Source: Bolinopsis microptera | Taxonomy: Eukaryota > Ctenophora > Tentaculata > Lobata > Bolinopsidae | NCBI RefSeq assembly: GCF_026151205.1 | Contig: NC_087084.1 | Coordinates: 14,090,235 to 14,154,234 of the forward strand | Direction of reading: 5' to 3' | DNA length: 64,000 nucleotides | In this document: in pieces, positions 25,201 through 33,507 of the stretch | How the letters are laid out: each line of letters starts with the position of its first letter | Position numbering within the stretch: the first letter of the stretch is position 1 | The notes under the pieces: generated by a model | What the model was told of the DNA's origin: nothing | Databases searched by the model: none | The model's input: the letters and a program-made list of their open reading frames with translations, nothing else | Made by a program: the position numbers and the translations under genes

Positions 25201-25950
25201 GCTCTACTGTGGATGACGAGACTACCAAAAAGGACCCCAAGGATTATAATTTCCACCGCAGGGAACTAGCTGTAACTACTAACTAGGGTAACTAGCTGTA
25301 ACTAGGGTAACTAGCTGTAACTAGGGTAACTACTGTTTAACATTTCCCACTTAAACAGGGAACTAGCTGTATTTTCCAGTTAACTTACTTGAACAGCAAG
25401 TCTAGTCCGCTCCCTCCTATCATCCCGCTCTAACTTGCGGATGATCTGGTTGATCTGCGCGTTAGCATCTCCGCTGTTAGCGTGGTTACTGGTGTGGTGG
25501 TGAGTGGAGCTGCCGCGCCGCTCACGCCGTCTCCTCGGCGGGGTCTCCTCTCTCCTGCGACACATTCAGTCACGTGGGACACACTCAGTCACGTGGGACA
25601 CACTCAGTCACGTGATATGGAGCAGGGAATTCAGTGTGATATACGGAGACTTTGATTTCAACTTACTTGATAAAGAGGCAACTTAACAAATTTCAATTAA
25701 GGTACAATTTAAAATGCTTTCATTTGAAGCACTGTTAAAAGTATAAAGAATAAAGTCACTGGACGATGTACCTGTTTCCTCTACTGGAATCTCTACCACC
25801 ACGACGCGGGGGCCGCTCATCATACGGCGGTCTCTCGTCCTGCTGGGACCTTTGGGAGGAGGCGCGGTCGTCATTATAATGTGATCTCTTATCCTGATAG
25901 TAGCGATCACCGCGAGGTGGTGCCCTGCCGCGACCATAACGACTACTCAT
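4241..25950 (-). CDS. SMG1: SMG1, NMD kinase of the PIKK family (N-terminal 1,711 codons, continues past left edge)
   Basis: SMG1 is the PI3K-like kinase that phosphorylates UPF1 in nonsense-mediated mRNA decay. Exons in transcript order (plus coordinates): 25772-25950, 25389-25554, 25019-25163, 24628-24771, 24119-24262, 23793-23923, 23404-23530, 22998-23140, 22607-22742, 21970-22175, 21514-21669, 21119-21212, 20875-20992, 20605-20761, 20302-20392, 19839-19996, 19228-19378, 18381-18506, 17925-18116, 17541-17650, 17117-17299, 16683-16794, 16309-16460, 15930-16112, 15052-15183, 10811-10957, 10433-10609, 8644-8776, 7670-7861, 7379-7495, 7136-7200, 6501-6636, 6221-6268, 5774-5909, 5345-5483, 4724-4817, 4241-4353. 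All junctions are GT-AG, phases agree, and the total is 5,133 nt. Family-like blocks seen: DDWLERLFYGC (exon 17), KTPLGKATETFECIEG (18), NNLEKLIYNAYEG (19), FFVLNRSTCEEWFSRIR (20), a GNMRLAQRLL match (28) and WHALGTWAYD (32). The N-terminus is arginine/glycine-rich and is followed by a helical solenoid. The start ATG at 25950 opens an MSSRYGRGR reading that splices correctly. The acceptor at 18116 is weak, and the exon 36 start could shift by 6 nt. The kinase and FATC regions lie outside the window; no further exon was recognised in 1-4240. Confidence 0.95.
4382..4536. repeat. GGGGGACACT minisatellite, SMG1 intron 36
   Basis: Units of 10-14 bp (GGGGGGACACTGG) immediately upstream, in transcript terms, of the exon 37 acceptor region at 4353. 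On the SMG1 strand this is a C-rich tract. Confidence 0.9.
4978..5344 (-). repeat. 25-bp minisatellite made from the donor of SMG1 exon 35
   Basis: About 14-15 units. On the SMG1 strand a unit is CTG, then GTTAGTTGATGACGTCAGT, then CAT. The first unit is the real exon end ATCTG joined to its donor GTTAGT. Many copies read CTG-GTGAGT, a better donor consensus than the real site. Each unit also holds the CRE palindrome TGACGTCA. Confidence 0.9.
6404..6480. repeat. 17-bp tandem repeat after SMG1 exon 32 donor
   Basis: Four copies of TTGGAAAGTTGAATTTG, about 20 nt beyond the exon 32 donor. Confidence 0.8.
6985..7130. repeat. Degenerate GTTACTAAGTGTCGC tandem repeat, SMG1 intron 31
   Basis: Irregular mix of GTCGCAAAGT and GTTACTAAGT units next to the exon 31 donor at 7136. 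Confidence 0.75.
7868..8522 (-). repeat. 15-bp minisatellite filling SMG1 intron 28
   Basis: About 43 units of (plus) GAGGGGTGTTAGTGT. On the SMG1 strand each unit is ACACTAACACCCCTC, which has no AG and holds a branch-point-like CTAAC. It abuts the acceptor of exon 29 (7861) and takes up most of the 782-nt intron. The plus-strand reading is a repetitive pseudo-peptide and not a gene. Confidence 0.9.
8777..9517 (-). repeat. 58-bp minisatellite made from the acceptor of SMG1 exon 28
   Basis: On the SMG1 strand each unit holds TTTGAATCTCTCTTCTGCAG plus the first 17 exon bases GGTAACATGAGGTTAGC, then a pyrimidine-rich filler; some units lack the filler. I count 13 copies beside the real acceptor at 8776. 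A 58-nt unit shifts frame, and the next copy is then read as GGG TAA. Confidence 0.9.
11066..14286 (-). mobile_element. Near full-length non-LTR retrotransposon (LINE), RTE-like size, in SMG1 intron 25
   Basis: A 3.2-kb element inserted in the 60-bp exon-26 minisatellite and flanked by the 13-bp target duplication CTATACCTGCTAT at 11053-11065 and 14287-14299. The 3' end (left in plus coordinates) finishes in a short ATG/GAT tail, as RTE-type LINEs often do. It lies in the same sense as SMG1. One long reading frame encodes an AP endonuclease followed by a reverse transcriptase. Sharp ends, the target duplication and an almost open frame indicate a fairly young copy. The clade is not certain: size and tail suggest RTE, but the RT motifs were not classified. 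Confidence 0.9.
11160..14253 (-). pseudogene. LINE endonuclease-reverse transcriptase ORF with one frameshift
   Basis: The first part (14253-12208, 681 aa) carries AP-endonuclease motifs in order: FGTWNVCGL, ALQETKTREY, GGLGFIVNKRF, MLGDFNAKLG, QQIDFILC and RSDHKLVV. It then starts the reverse transcriptase with NGKAVGPDGIPNEFL and MGIDMSSAFDTI. The second part (open to 11160) continues with GAFQGDSLSG, the catalytic YADD box (WEYADDADF) and a C-terminal region with RWRMLGHILR. The frame changes once near 12,210; reading on in the adjacent frame is open again, so the copy is disabled by a single one-base shift (or a sequencing error). Confidence 0.9.
16816..16954. repeat. 16-bp AT-rich minisatellite, SMG1 intron 21
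   Basis: About nine units of TTAATATTATAATTAC, upstream of the exon 22 acceptor at 16794. Confidence 0.85.
18527..18656. repeat. 20-bp E-box/CRE minisatellite, SMG1 intron 17
   Basis: Six to seven units of CACGTGGTGTGACGTCATGA, starting about 20 nt upstream of the exon 18 acceptor. The unit joins an E-box CACGTG to the CRE palindrome TGACGTCA. Confidence 0.9.
19383..19815. repeat. 20-bp E-box/CRE minisatellite filling SMG1 intron 16
   Basis: About 21 units alternating between CACGTGGTGTGACGTCATGT and CACGTGGTGTGACGTAATAA types. It starts 5 nt from the exon 17 acceptor. No CT occurs in its core on the plus strand, so there is no AG on the transcript. Confidence 0.9.
21226..21303. repeat. 20-bp E-box/CRE minisatellite, SMG1 intron 11
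   Basis: Four units, partly diverged (GTAACGTCA variants), starting about 14 nt from the exon 12 acceptor. Confidence 0.85.
22191..22400. repeat. 20-bp E-box/CRE minisatellite, SMG1 intron 9
   Basis: About ten near-identical units of GTCACGTGGTGTGACGTCAT, starting 16 nt from the exon 10 acceptor. Confidence 0.9.
23160..23398. repeat. 20-bp E-box/CRE minisatellite filling SMG1 intron 7
   Basis: About 11 units, some rearranged. It fills the whole 263-nt intron between exons 7 and 8. Confidence 0.9.
24507..24617. repeat. Inverted, degenerate E-box/CRE repeats, SMG1 intron 4
   Basis: Units of CACGTCATGACGTCACACCA type, i.e. the opposite orientation to the other arrays. It lies next to the donor of exon 4. 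Confidence 0.8.
25262..25340. repeat. Short GGTAACTAGCTGTAACTA repeat, SMG1 intron 2
   Basis: About four imperfect units between exons 2 and 3. Confidence 0.75.
25563..25616. repeat. 18-bp CAGTCACGTGGGACACAC repeat, SMG1 intron 1
   Basis: Three units with a CACGTG core, starting 9 nt upstream of the exon 2 acceptor. Confidence 0.8.
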
Positions 25951-26537
25951 ACAGACATTACTGTGTGATGTACTGTATACGGGACGGTTAGTATTTGAGA
26001 ATATTAACGGAATTGAATTGTCAAGAGATGCAAGAGAACAATAATTGTGGAACAGAATCTAATTTACAACCTTTTCGTGAAGGATTAAGCAAGTCATAAT
26101 AAAATATAAATTGCAACTTTTTTGTTTGCTATAAAGATTATAGTATTTTGGTACAGTATAATTGGATGCTAGGGTAAAATAACTGGCTGATTTTTATTGA
26201 TTCCAAACATTGAAAACAATTGCATTATGTCATGAGAAATGGGATGTTTAAATACACGATACAAAACACAATCTAAAGCAATTCAATAAATTAAAGAGAC
26301 GGACTATACTTATAACACATTATTTTCTTAGTTACAAAGGAACCTATTATCATGGGTTATATTCTTAACATAGAAAAAGCCTAGGCAGTTAATAATTCTC
26401 GTGACAACCCTTTCTTGAAAGCAAACAAAACCCTTAAGTTTCTTCGGAGAAGTATTTCAAACACCACTATATTGGTAGAGCCCGTCACAAGAGTCCGGAC
26501 AACAGCAGACACTGATCTAGGTACATGATGGTACTCC

Positions 26538-27351
26538 TTATTTGAGCAAGGTTTTGAAGATATCTCCGTGAGCGACCTGTGAAACATTATATGTTAAGTT
26601 GGTTAATGTTGAAATAGTATTTGATGTTTACTTATTAAAGATCGGCAAATCAGTTTCCTTTGATGTTATTATAGGTTAAATGACATTAAATAAATTTAAA
26701 GTTTTCTTGCTTTTTAATATTTAAAGAAATTATAATAAACTATTTTATTATTATTTTTAATTCGCTCAGGAGCAAAACTTTCAGACTTACACATTTGTCC
26801 CGACATTCTAACAAGTCAAAGAACTCAGGAGTGCAGTTCTCTTGGATACCTTCGTCTTTAACACGGGCATTACAAGCTTCAAGGGCATGTCTGAAACCGT
26901 GACAGTCAAAGGAGTTGATACAGCGCTCTCTTTCTGTAACTAATGGATCAACCAGGTCTTCTTCATCTGAAACAAAATTAAAGATTTGTTACTTATACTG
27001 AAATATAATTGATAGACCATCTTAAATTGCTAGTATTTGTGTTTGAAGGTTAACATTCTTGTTCTAAGAATTGTAACATCAAAATATATGTTACTGCTAA
27101 ATAAAATTTTTTCCAAAAGGAAATGCCAAAGTAATATGTTTTTATCTGTGGTTCAACAGCTCAGTGTGTTAATAATTAAGGTTACCATCTTCGTCATCAT
27201 CGTCGTCATCTTCATCGTCATCATCATCATCATCTTCTTCACCTCCTGCTCCTTCATCAGCTGCTTCTTCCTCTTCTGCTTCTTCAGCATCAACTTCTTC
27301 TTCTTCTTCTTCTTCAGCATCAACTTCATCATCAAACTCCAACTCAGACAT
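26538..27351 (-). CDS. UQCRH: UQCRH, hinge protein of cytochrome bc1 complex (complex III subunit 6), complete
   Basis: Three exons: 27186-27351, 26791-26966 and 26538-26576, totalling 381 nt (126 aa plus stop). Exon 1 encodes a long Glu/Asp tract (residues about 4-55). Exon 2 encodes DEEDLVDPLVTERERC and then the cysteine-bearing helical hairpin of the family. Exon 3 ends with CVAHGDIFKTLLK and a stop, matching the family C-terminus. The hinge protein sits on the intermembrane-space face of complex III and helps dock cytochrome c to cytochrome c1; its conserved cysteines form the disulfides of a helical hairpin. At 126 aa it is longer than the roughly 90-aa vertebrate precursor, and the excess is almost all acidic. 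It lies 588 bp upstream of the SMG1 start codon on the same strand. Splice sites are GT-AG (donors GTAACC and GTAAGT). Confidence 0.95.
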
Positions 27352-28349
27352 TCTAATAATCAGGCAGCTGCTTATAGCTGTCGGATAGTGGTTTTATTTT
27401 ATTTCAAGATTCAAATAAATTTTACAACAATATAAAATACAATTACATTACACAAAACATCTGTGTAAAATTTATTTCGGCTGAACCAAAACATGGCGGT
27501 TAAACCATAATTGCATTGGTTGCGGGAATCATATTTAATATAATAATAATAACTAGAAATTTATAGATCGCTTTATAGCCAAAAAGAACTCAAAACCCAA
27601 AGATTCAGTTCAAGCCAGTTATTATTATATGTTACTTACGTATATGAATGCTTTTTCAATGATATTTCAAAGTAAAAACCCCTTAAAAATTCAATAATCT
27701 TCAAAGATCAGGGAAACATTTATTGATTGAAATAAATTTTCGTGCACATACAGAATGAATGGTTAATAATTTAATATATATGTAGACCATTTATAAAACC
27801 ATTTGAAGTAAAAGAAGCCAAATGAAAATTCAATGTACTGGCTCTTAACAATATCTTAACAATCTAAATTATTTTATTAATAAAGAGAAGACAATATACA
27901 CATGATATAACAGCAATAGTCATTGTCTAGCTATAAGGTTGGACACCGCGAAAACAAAAACCGATATAGTAAATGCAACAAAACGGTAGACCATTTTAAA
28001 AACCAGGGTAGAAAATACAATATATTATATAACTTTTAAACTCTGGTCACAAGAGCAACTGCCTAAACGTACAGAAGTGAAAACAAATAAATAAAAATAC
28101 TAGCAGTCTTTAATACTTGTTATAAATAGATTCGTTCAATGTCATAAAATTCTTAACCATGATACATGTGACCATTGAAATAATTTAACTGGTGTACTGT
28201 ATACAATTTTCAATATAAACTTTATTAACAATAATAAATAAAACCTTAAGTTACAATATATAAATTGGTCTGTATAAATTATAATTTCTCAATGTTAATT
28301 TTAATAAGTCAGACAGAGAATACCCAACTATCTTCTACACTGGATCCCA
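27352..28349. other. AT-rich intergenic sequence upstream of UQCRH
   Basis: No ORF or repeat family recognised. It should contain the UQCRH promoter on the minus strand. Confidence 0.5.
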
Positions 28350-28594
28350 AAGCATGGCAAAAGGTCTAGAGGAAGACCAGGCCTCCCAAGAACTGGTTGT
28401 CGTGTGTCCTAGAGGACACGGCTATTTTCACAGGTGTCGATAATATCACAATGGAAGATGCAGAGCAACAAGCAACAGACAGCTGACAGGGTACGTTGGA
28501 GAGGTCTCATTCATCGAAAAAAAAGAGTTACAGTGTGGTGCAGGCCACTCCAACGATTAGGAGAAGACCTCTTCAAGTACAAGTAAGTAAGTAG
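28350..28594 (+). mobile_element. 5'-truncated LINE 3' tail, related to the 33-38 kb LINE
   Basis: The segment resembles the end of the 33-38 kb LINE: a region like RGRPRK...W, then GTGCAGGCCACTCCAACGAT (the LINE has GTGCAGGCCACTCGAATGAT), a stop codon, and the tail TTCAAGTACAAGTAAGTAAG. Only the last 240 bp or so are present and the sequence is well diverged. This is a typical dead-on-arrival copy. Confidence 0.7.
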
Positions 28595-29433
28595 ACATTT
28601 CAAATACTATAAAGTTGGCTAAGAGCATTTCTTTGAAAGCTCTTGTATCTCAATTTGATGCAAAATTACACATCAACCTAGTTCAAGTTAATTAACTTCT
28701 TCTTTACTAAATAGGGATGAAACCACAAAATAATGATCATTATGCCTATTCTCATTCTTCAAATAATTATCTCATTCAGTGTTCAGTTCTACTGATCACT
28801 GAGGAAACCTGATCACTGAGGAAACCAGGGCTCATGCTGCTGCTGAGCTAAAGCAGTAGAGGGGATGGCGGCTTCTCTGTGATCTCTGGGATCTAACACA
28901 TCCTGAAGCAGACCAACACTATGTCCCAACGCACTGGTGTTGGGATGTCTGCAGTCAAGTGTTATGTATTTTATGTTGAGCATTCTCAACCAACAAATGT
29001 GGGAACTCCCACAATGAAAAACCAAAATAGATCTAAAGAGACATTGGACAAGTAACAGAATCGGAAAATAGACTTGAATTTGTCTCTTTGTATAATTTAA
29101 TTTATTAAGCGTATGTTATTGCCCATGTTAAGGGGCCTGTTAATAACTAATTAAATTATTAGCTTTTTTAGATTTAATAATAATGATAATAATCTACTGA
29201 TCACGTAATCAGATATTTTAATAATTAGTTAAATTATTAGCTATTTTAGATGTGATAATAATTTTCTTAATTTAGAGTTTTGCACTTCATTTTGTAAAGA
29301 TCCACATTTTAGTTTTACTTTAGGCAAATTCAATAATTTGTGCGCCAACATTTTCACGGAATGACAGGCTGAGCGCTGCCTAAAAAGTCGTTTTATATGT
29401 TTTAAAATACTATACCGCATACCGGCTGTTGAC

Positions 29434-29780
29434 GGATGTTACTCGTCTAAATTTCTTCGAAGTAGCACGCGCCGCTTTCTTCTCGAAATGTTAATGGCCC
29501 GATGGCACGAGCTACGAAGCTACGAAGCTACGAAGTAGCGCGCGCCAGGCCAAATCATTGACAACGGTCAATACCAGCTGCCAAAGAAACAAGCTAAATA
29601 ATTTTGTGGACAAATCAAAGTTCAATTTCAGTTAGTCGTTGTGTACTCAGCTATGCATATGCCGTGCATTGTGCATGAAACTTGACGGATGTTACTCGTC
29701 TAAATTTCTTCGAAGTAGCGCGCGCCGGGCCGCTTTCTTCTCGAAATGGCCCGATGGCAAGAGCTACGAAGTAGCTTTTG
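29434..29780. repeat. Two diverged direct copies of a GC-rich segment
   Basis: GACGGATGTTACTCGTCTAA followed by a TTCTTCGAAGTAGC segment and a GAGCTACGAAG segment occurs at about 29,434-29,540 and 29,681-29,775. They lie within an intergenic stretch with GCGCGC motifs and a TA run at 29,860. Confidence 0.65.
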
Positions 29781-30420
29781 CCATATTTGTTTAAAATATT
29801 TAAAATTTTAAGACCGTTGGCGCGCGGCGATTTCAACTAGGCGCGCGTCTTGGTAGGTTATATATATATATATATAAACCTACAATAAATAATCTTTGAT
29901 ACATATTGTATACCACTTTTATCGTGCACCGGCCAGCTCACAGCTGTGCTTTGCGCACCGAAAAGATATGCAACGTGTATTTAAATAATGCTATAACAAA
30001 AATAATGAACAATTTATTATAACAACGATTAAAAAGTTTGTGTGTATGTATTTACTTTGATTCACGATGTCAATCCTTCGCATCTCGCCGATCTGGTTCA
30101 TGGTTGCGAAAAGCATTATATTGGAATTTGGATGCGCGAGCGCGACCCAGTTGTGCATCGCGTTACAAGTATTTACTATTTAAATACATACACACACTAA
30201 ACTTATCAATGATTTGTAATTTATTGATTGACGATGTCAACCCTTCCAGATCGTTGCTTTGTAAAGCTAGCAACGATATAGAAGAATATTGCGCGGCGCG
30301 TCGAATTCCTCCAAGTAATTTATTTTTAAAAGCCGTCCTGCCGTCTGCAATCCTGCTATTACCTGGCAGTCTGGCACGCCAGATCAACGAGAATACTGTG
30401 AAAAGATACAGCCAGTATCA

Positions 30421-31076
30421 ATGGACAAAAGAAACAAAAACCCAGAGAGACCCCTGACCAGCGGAGAGAAAGGACTCTACCAAGAAGCACTCTGCAAACT
30501 TTTATGGATAAGTTACCAAACAAGACCTGACCTCTCATTCGACACGATGAAATTATCAACTTATACCAGCAGTGCTAAGGTAAAGCAAATGGTCATTCTA
30601 AACAAAGTCGTGAAGAAAGTCAAGTTCGGACCCCGTGAGATGAAGTTTAATCGCATGAATCTGGAGAAGGACAAGATTAAAGTAATATTCTATTCTGATG
30701 CTAGTCTAGGAAACCTTCCTAACAAGACTCATAGTGGTCGTGGGTACTTAGTTTTCTTATCAGACGGACATCAAGCATCACTCATTGCCTGGTCGAGCAA
30801 CAAGATCAAGCGTGTTGTAAAAGTAAAAGTATTCGGCAGCTACTTTCGGAAATGCTATTTAATGACGCTAGGAAGAAGGTAATCCCGATTTACGGATTTA
30901 TCGACTCTAACCAGTTATTCCAGAGCATCTCATCGGTAAAGCAACCATTAGACATGAGGATGCGTCTTGACATAGCGGGAATCAGAGAGACTGTCTCGTC
31001 TGGAGAAGTTAATAACATAACCTGGATTCCAACACGGGAAATGTTGATTCTCTCACCAAGAAGAACAGCGATATAA
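30421..31076 (+). mobile_element. Fossil Ty1/copia-like retrotransposon fragment (RT end and RNase H)
   Basis: Shows LWISYQTRPDLSFD and KLSTY, typical of the end of copia-like reverse transcriptase, followed by RNase H-like YSDASLGNL, SGRGYLVFL and WSSNKIKRVV, and later DIAGIRETV...ITWIPT. No LTRs were found beside it. It is broken, with a few breaks in the surviving stretch, and only the 3' part of pol remains. Moderately old, judging by clear motifs but no ends. Confidence 0.75.
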
Positions 31077-33507
31077 GGAAATTGAGAGATGTTGTTGAAA
31101 ATGGAAATTTTTAGCTTAACAATAGTATATGTTAGCTTTGTAGAGACACTGTTTTTTAGCAGATTTTTGTTTAATATATGCTCAATATTTGTAAAATAAC
31201 TGTTTAACGTCAATTATAAGATTTTATTATTTTTAACCATTGTATGTCATTTCTTACTACTGTAGTTACTCCAGTAGCAGGGAGGGGTTGAGTGTGCACT
31301 TCGATGTATAGAGTTTTTTGCTACTGAATCGGGTTAAATAGGTCATTGGTAACTCAAATCACCGAGGGGCACATTTTGTATCGCTAGTCCCAGTCCTACA
31401 GGGCGAAATTTCTAAATTGCCCTCAGGCGCAAATTTGGGATTTTTGTATCTCGGCTTCTAAAAGACGTATAGACTTGAATATTAGCTTAAAATAACCGCA
31501 ATAGCCTTATTTATATACAAGTTATGAAGCAATATAAGGTCTCAAGTGCCCAGTTTTGAAGATATTCGCGAAAAACCGTTTTTTGCTCATCGCAGCCTGA
31601 ATTACCGGATTATTTTTATATCTCAAGCTAGAAAGGTCGTAGAAACTTCTCCCATATTGAAAAATATTCGCAATGAGCACATTAATATAAGACTTATGAA
31701 TCATTATAAGCTCTAAAATGCTTATTTGTAGAGATATTAGCAAAAATCGGTCATTTTGGCAACACTAATACAAATTTGGTACGTAATTCATTTTGTCTTT
31801 TTGTTGCAAATATTCAGGTTGCAATTTTCAAGATGCGGTTTGTGGCTATCGATAGGGCTTTATGTGCTATTGCATGGTTTTGATACTATCCTTCAGCACC
31901 TGACATAGGCAATAGGGGTCACAAACCCTGAAATGTCAGGAACTGGGCAGTGGCCGAGATAAATATTTGATAATTACTTGGACTCTTGACTCACATACAT
32001 CTTTTCAACGGTTAGTTAGACATCTTAAACCAGTTTTGAACGTTGAGTAAAACTTCTGATCCATTTGTAGCTCAGGTGATGTGCCCCAGAACCTCACGCC
32101 TGAGTCATGAGTGACAGTGGGCCTTATCGATCATGAGCCGCAAATCACAATGACTTTGGGCCTCAGAGACAAGGGCATTTGTACTCTTGGCTTGAATTGC
32201 CTCTTCGTTAGTATCATCAATCAGGTTTCTAACTTCTATATCAACTGCCTGTCCAGTGTCCATCCGTCTCTTTGAGATTCATTATTACTTCAAGTTCAGC
32301 CATTTCGCTTCTGTTCAGCTGTAGGCGTAATGAGGGACTTCAGTCCAGCAATAAAGTCAATATCTCTAGATTTAGCAATATCTGGTTTCGCTACTTTTAA
32401 GGTAATTGTGTTCAGCAAGCAAGTTTGTAAGTTTTCAGTCGTACTGCCCCAAAGTATTGGCCCCCAGAACACCAGTAATGCTGGAGCACTGGTAATGCAC
32501 ATGGTAATTATGCTGATTTTTTGCTTAACATAGCTCATTTTTAAGTTCCTTTTTCAGCAGTCTTCCCTATCATACTGGCATAAAAACAGATTCACCTCCT
32601 CCATCTCTAAGTATAATCTTGAACCTGGGCTCTACAGGTTATCGAATGTCCATCTCAGCATTTACAATTTACGTTGAGTCATAAATTAGAATTATGTGGG
32701 GCACAGAGTCACTGAGTTCTTCACGTTCTGGGACCCAAAGTTGCTGGTGCCAGAGGTCCTGGGGCTGGCAATAATTAGGGCACGAGGTTGGTGGACATTC
32801 GATAACATGTAGAGCCCAGGTTCAAGATTATATTTAGAGATAAAGGAGCTGAAAAAGGAACTTAAAAATGAGCTATGTTAAGCAAAAAATCAGCATAATT
32901 ACCATGTGCATTACCAGTGCTCCAGCATTACTGGTGCTCTGGGGGCCAATACTTTGGGGCAGTACGACTGAAAACTTACAAACTTGCTTGCTGAACACAA
33001 TTACCTTAAAAGTAGCGAAACCAGATATTGCTAAATCTAGAGATATTGACTTTATTGCTGGACTGAAGTCCCTCATTACGCCTACAGCTGAACAGAAGCG
33101 AAATGGCTGAACTTGAAGTAATAATGAATCTCAAAGAGACGGATGGACACTGGACAGGCAGTTGATATAGAAGTTAGAAACCTGATTGATGATACTAACG
33201 AAGAGGCAATTTAAGCCAAGAGTACAAATACCCTTGTACAAATACCCTTGTCTCTTGGTGGCAAGAGATTTTTATAATCTCAGGAAATAGTGATCGTGTA
33301 ACTTATAACCTCTCCTATTTCAATGACCATAGTACACCCTTTACGAGGTGCCACTATTAAGTACAGTAATCTGTTCTGGGTGATTCCAGTTTAAACAGAT
33401 GAGGTGCAACAAAAAAATATGGATCTAGACCAGTAAAGGTCGACAAAAAACTACCAGGTTCGAGGGGCCAGCTACCCTTCAACCTTAAAATAGCTACTGA
33501 AACATCA

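Noticed and set aside
27037-27435. Plus-strand frame rich in Ile/Phe opposite the acidic tract
   Set aside because: It is the antisense of UQCRH exon 1; the sense frame has the conserved exons.
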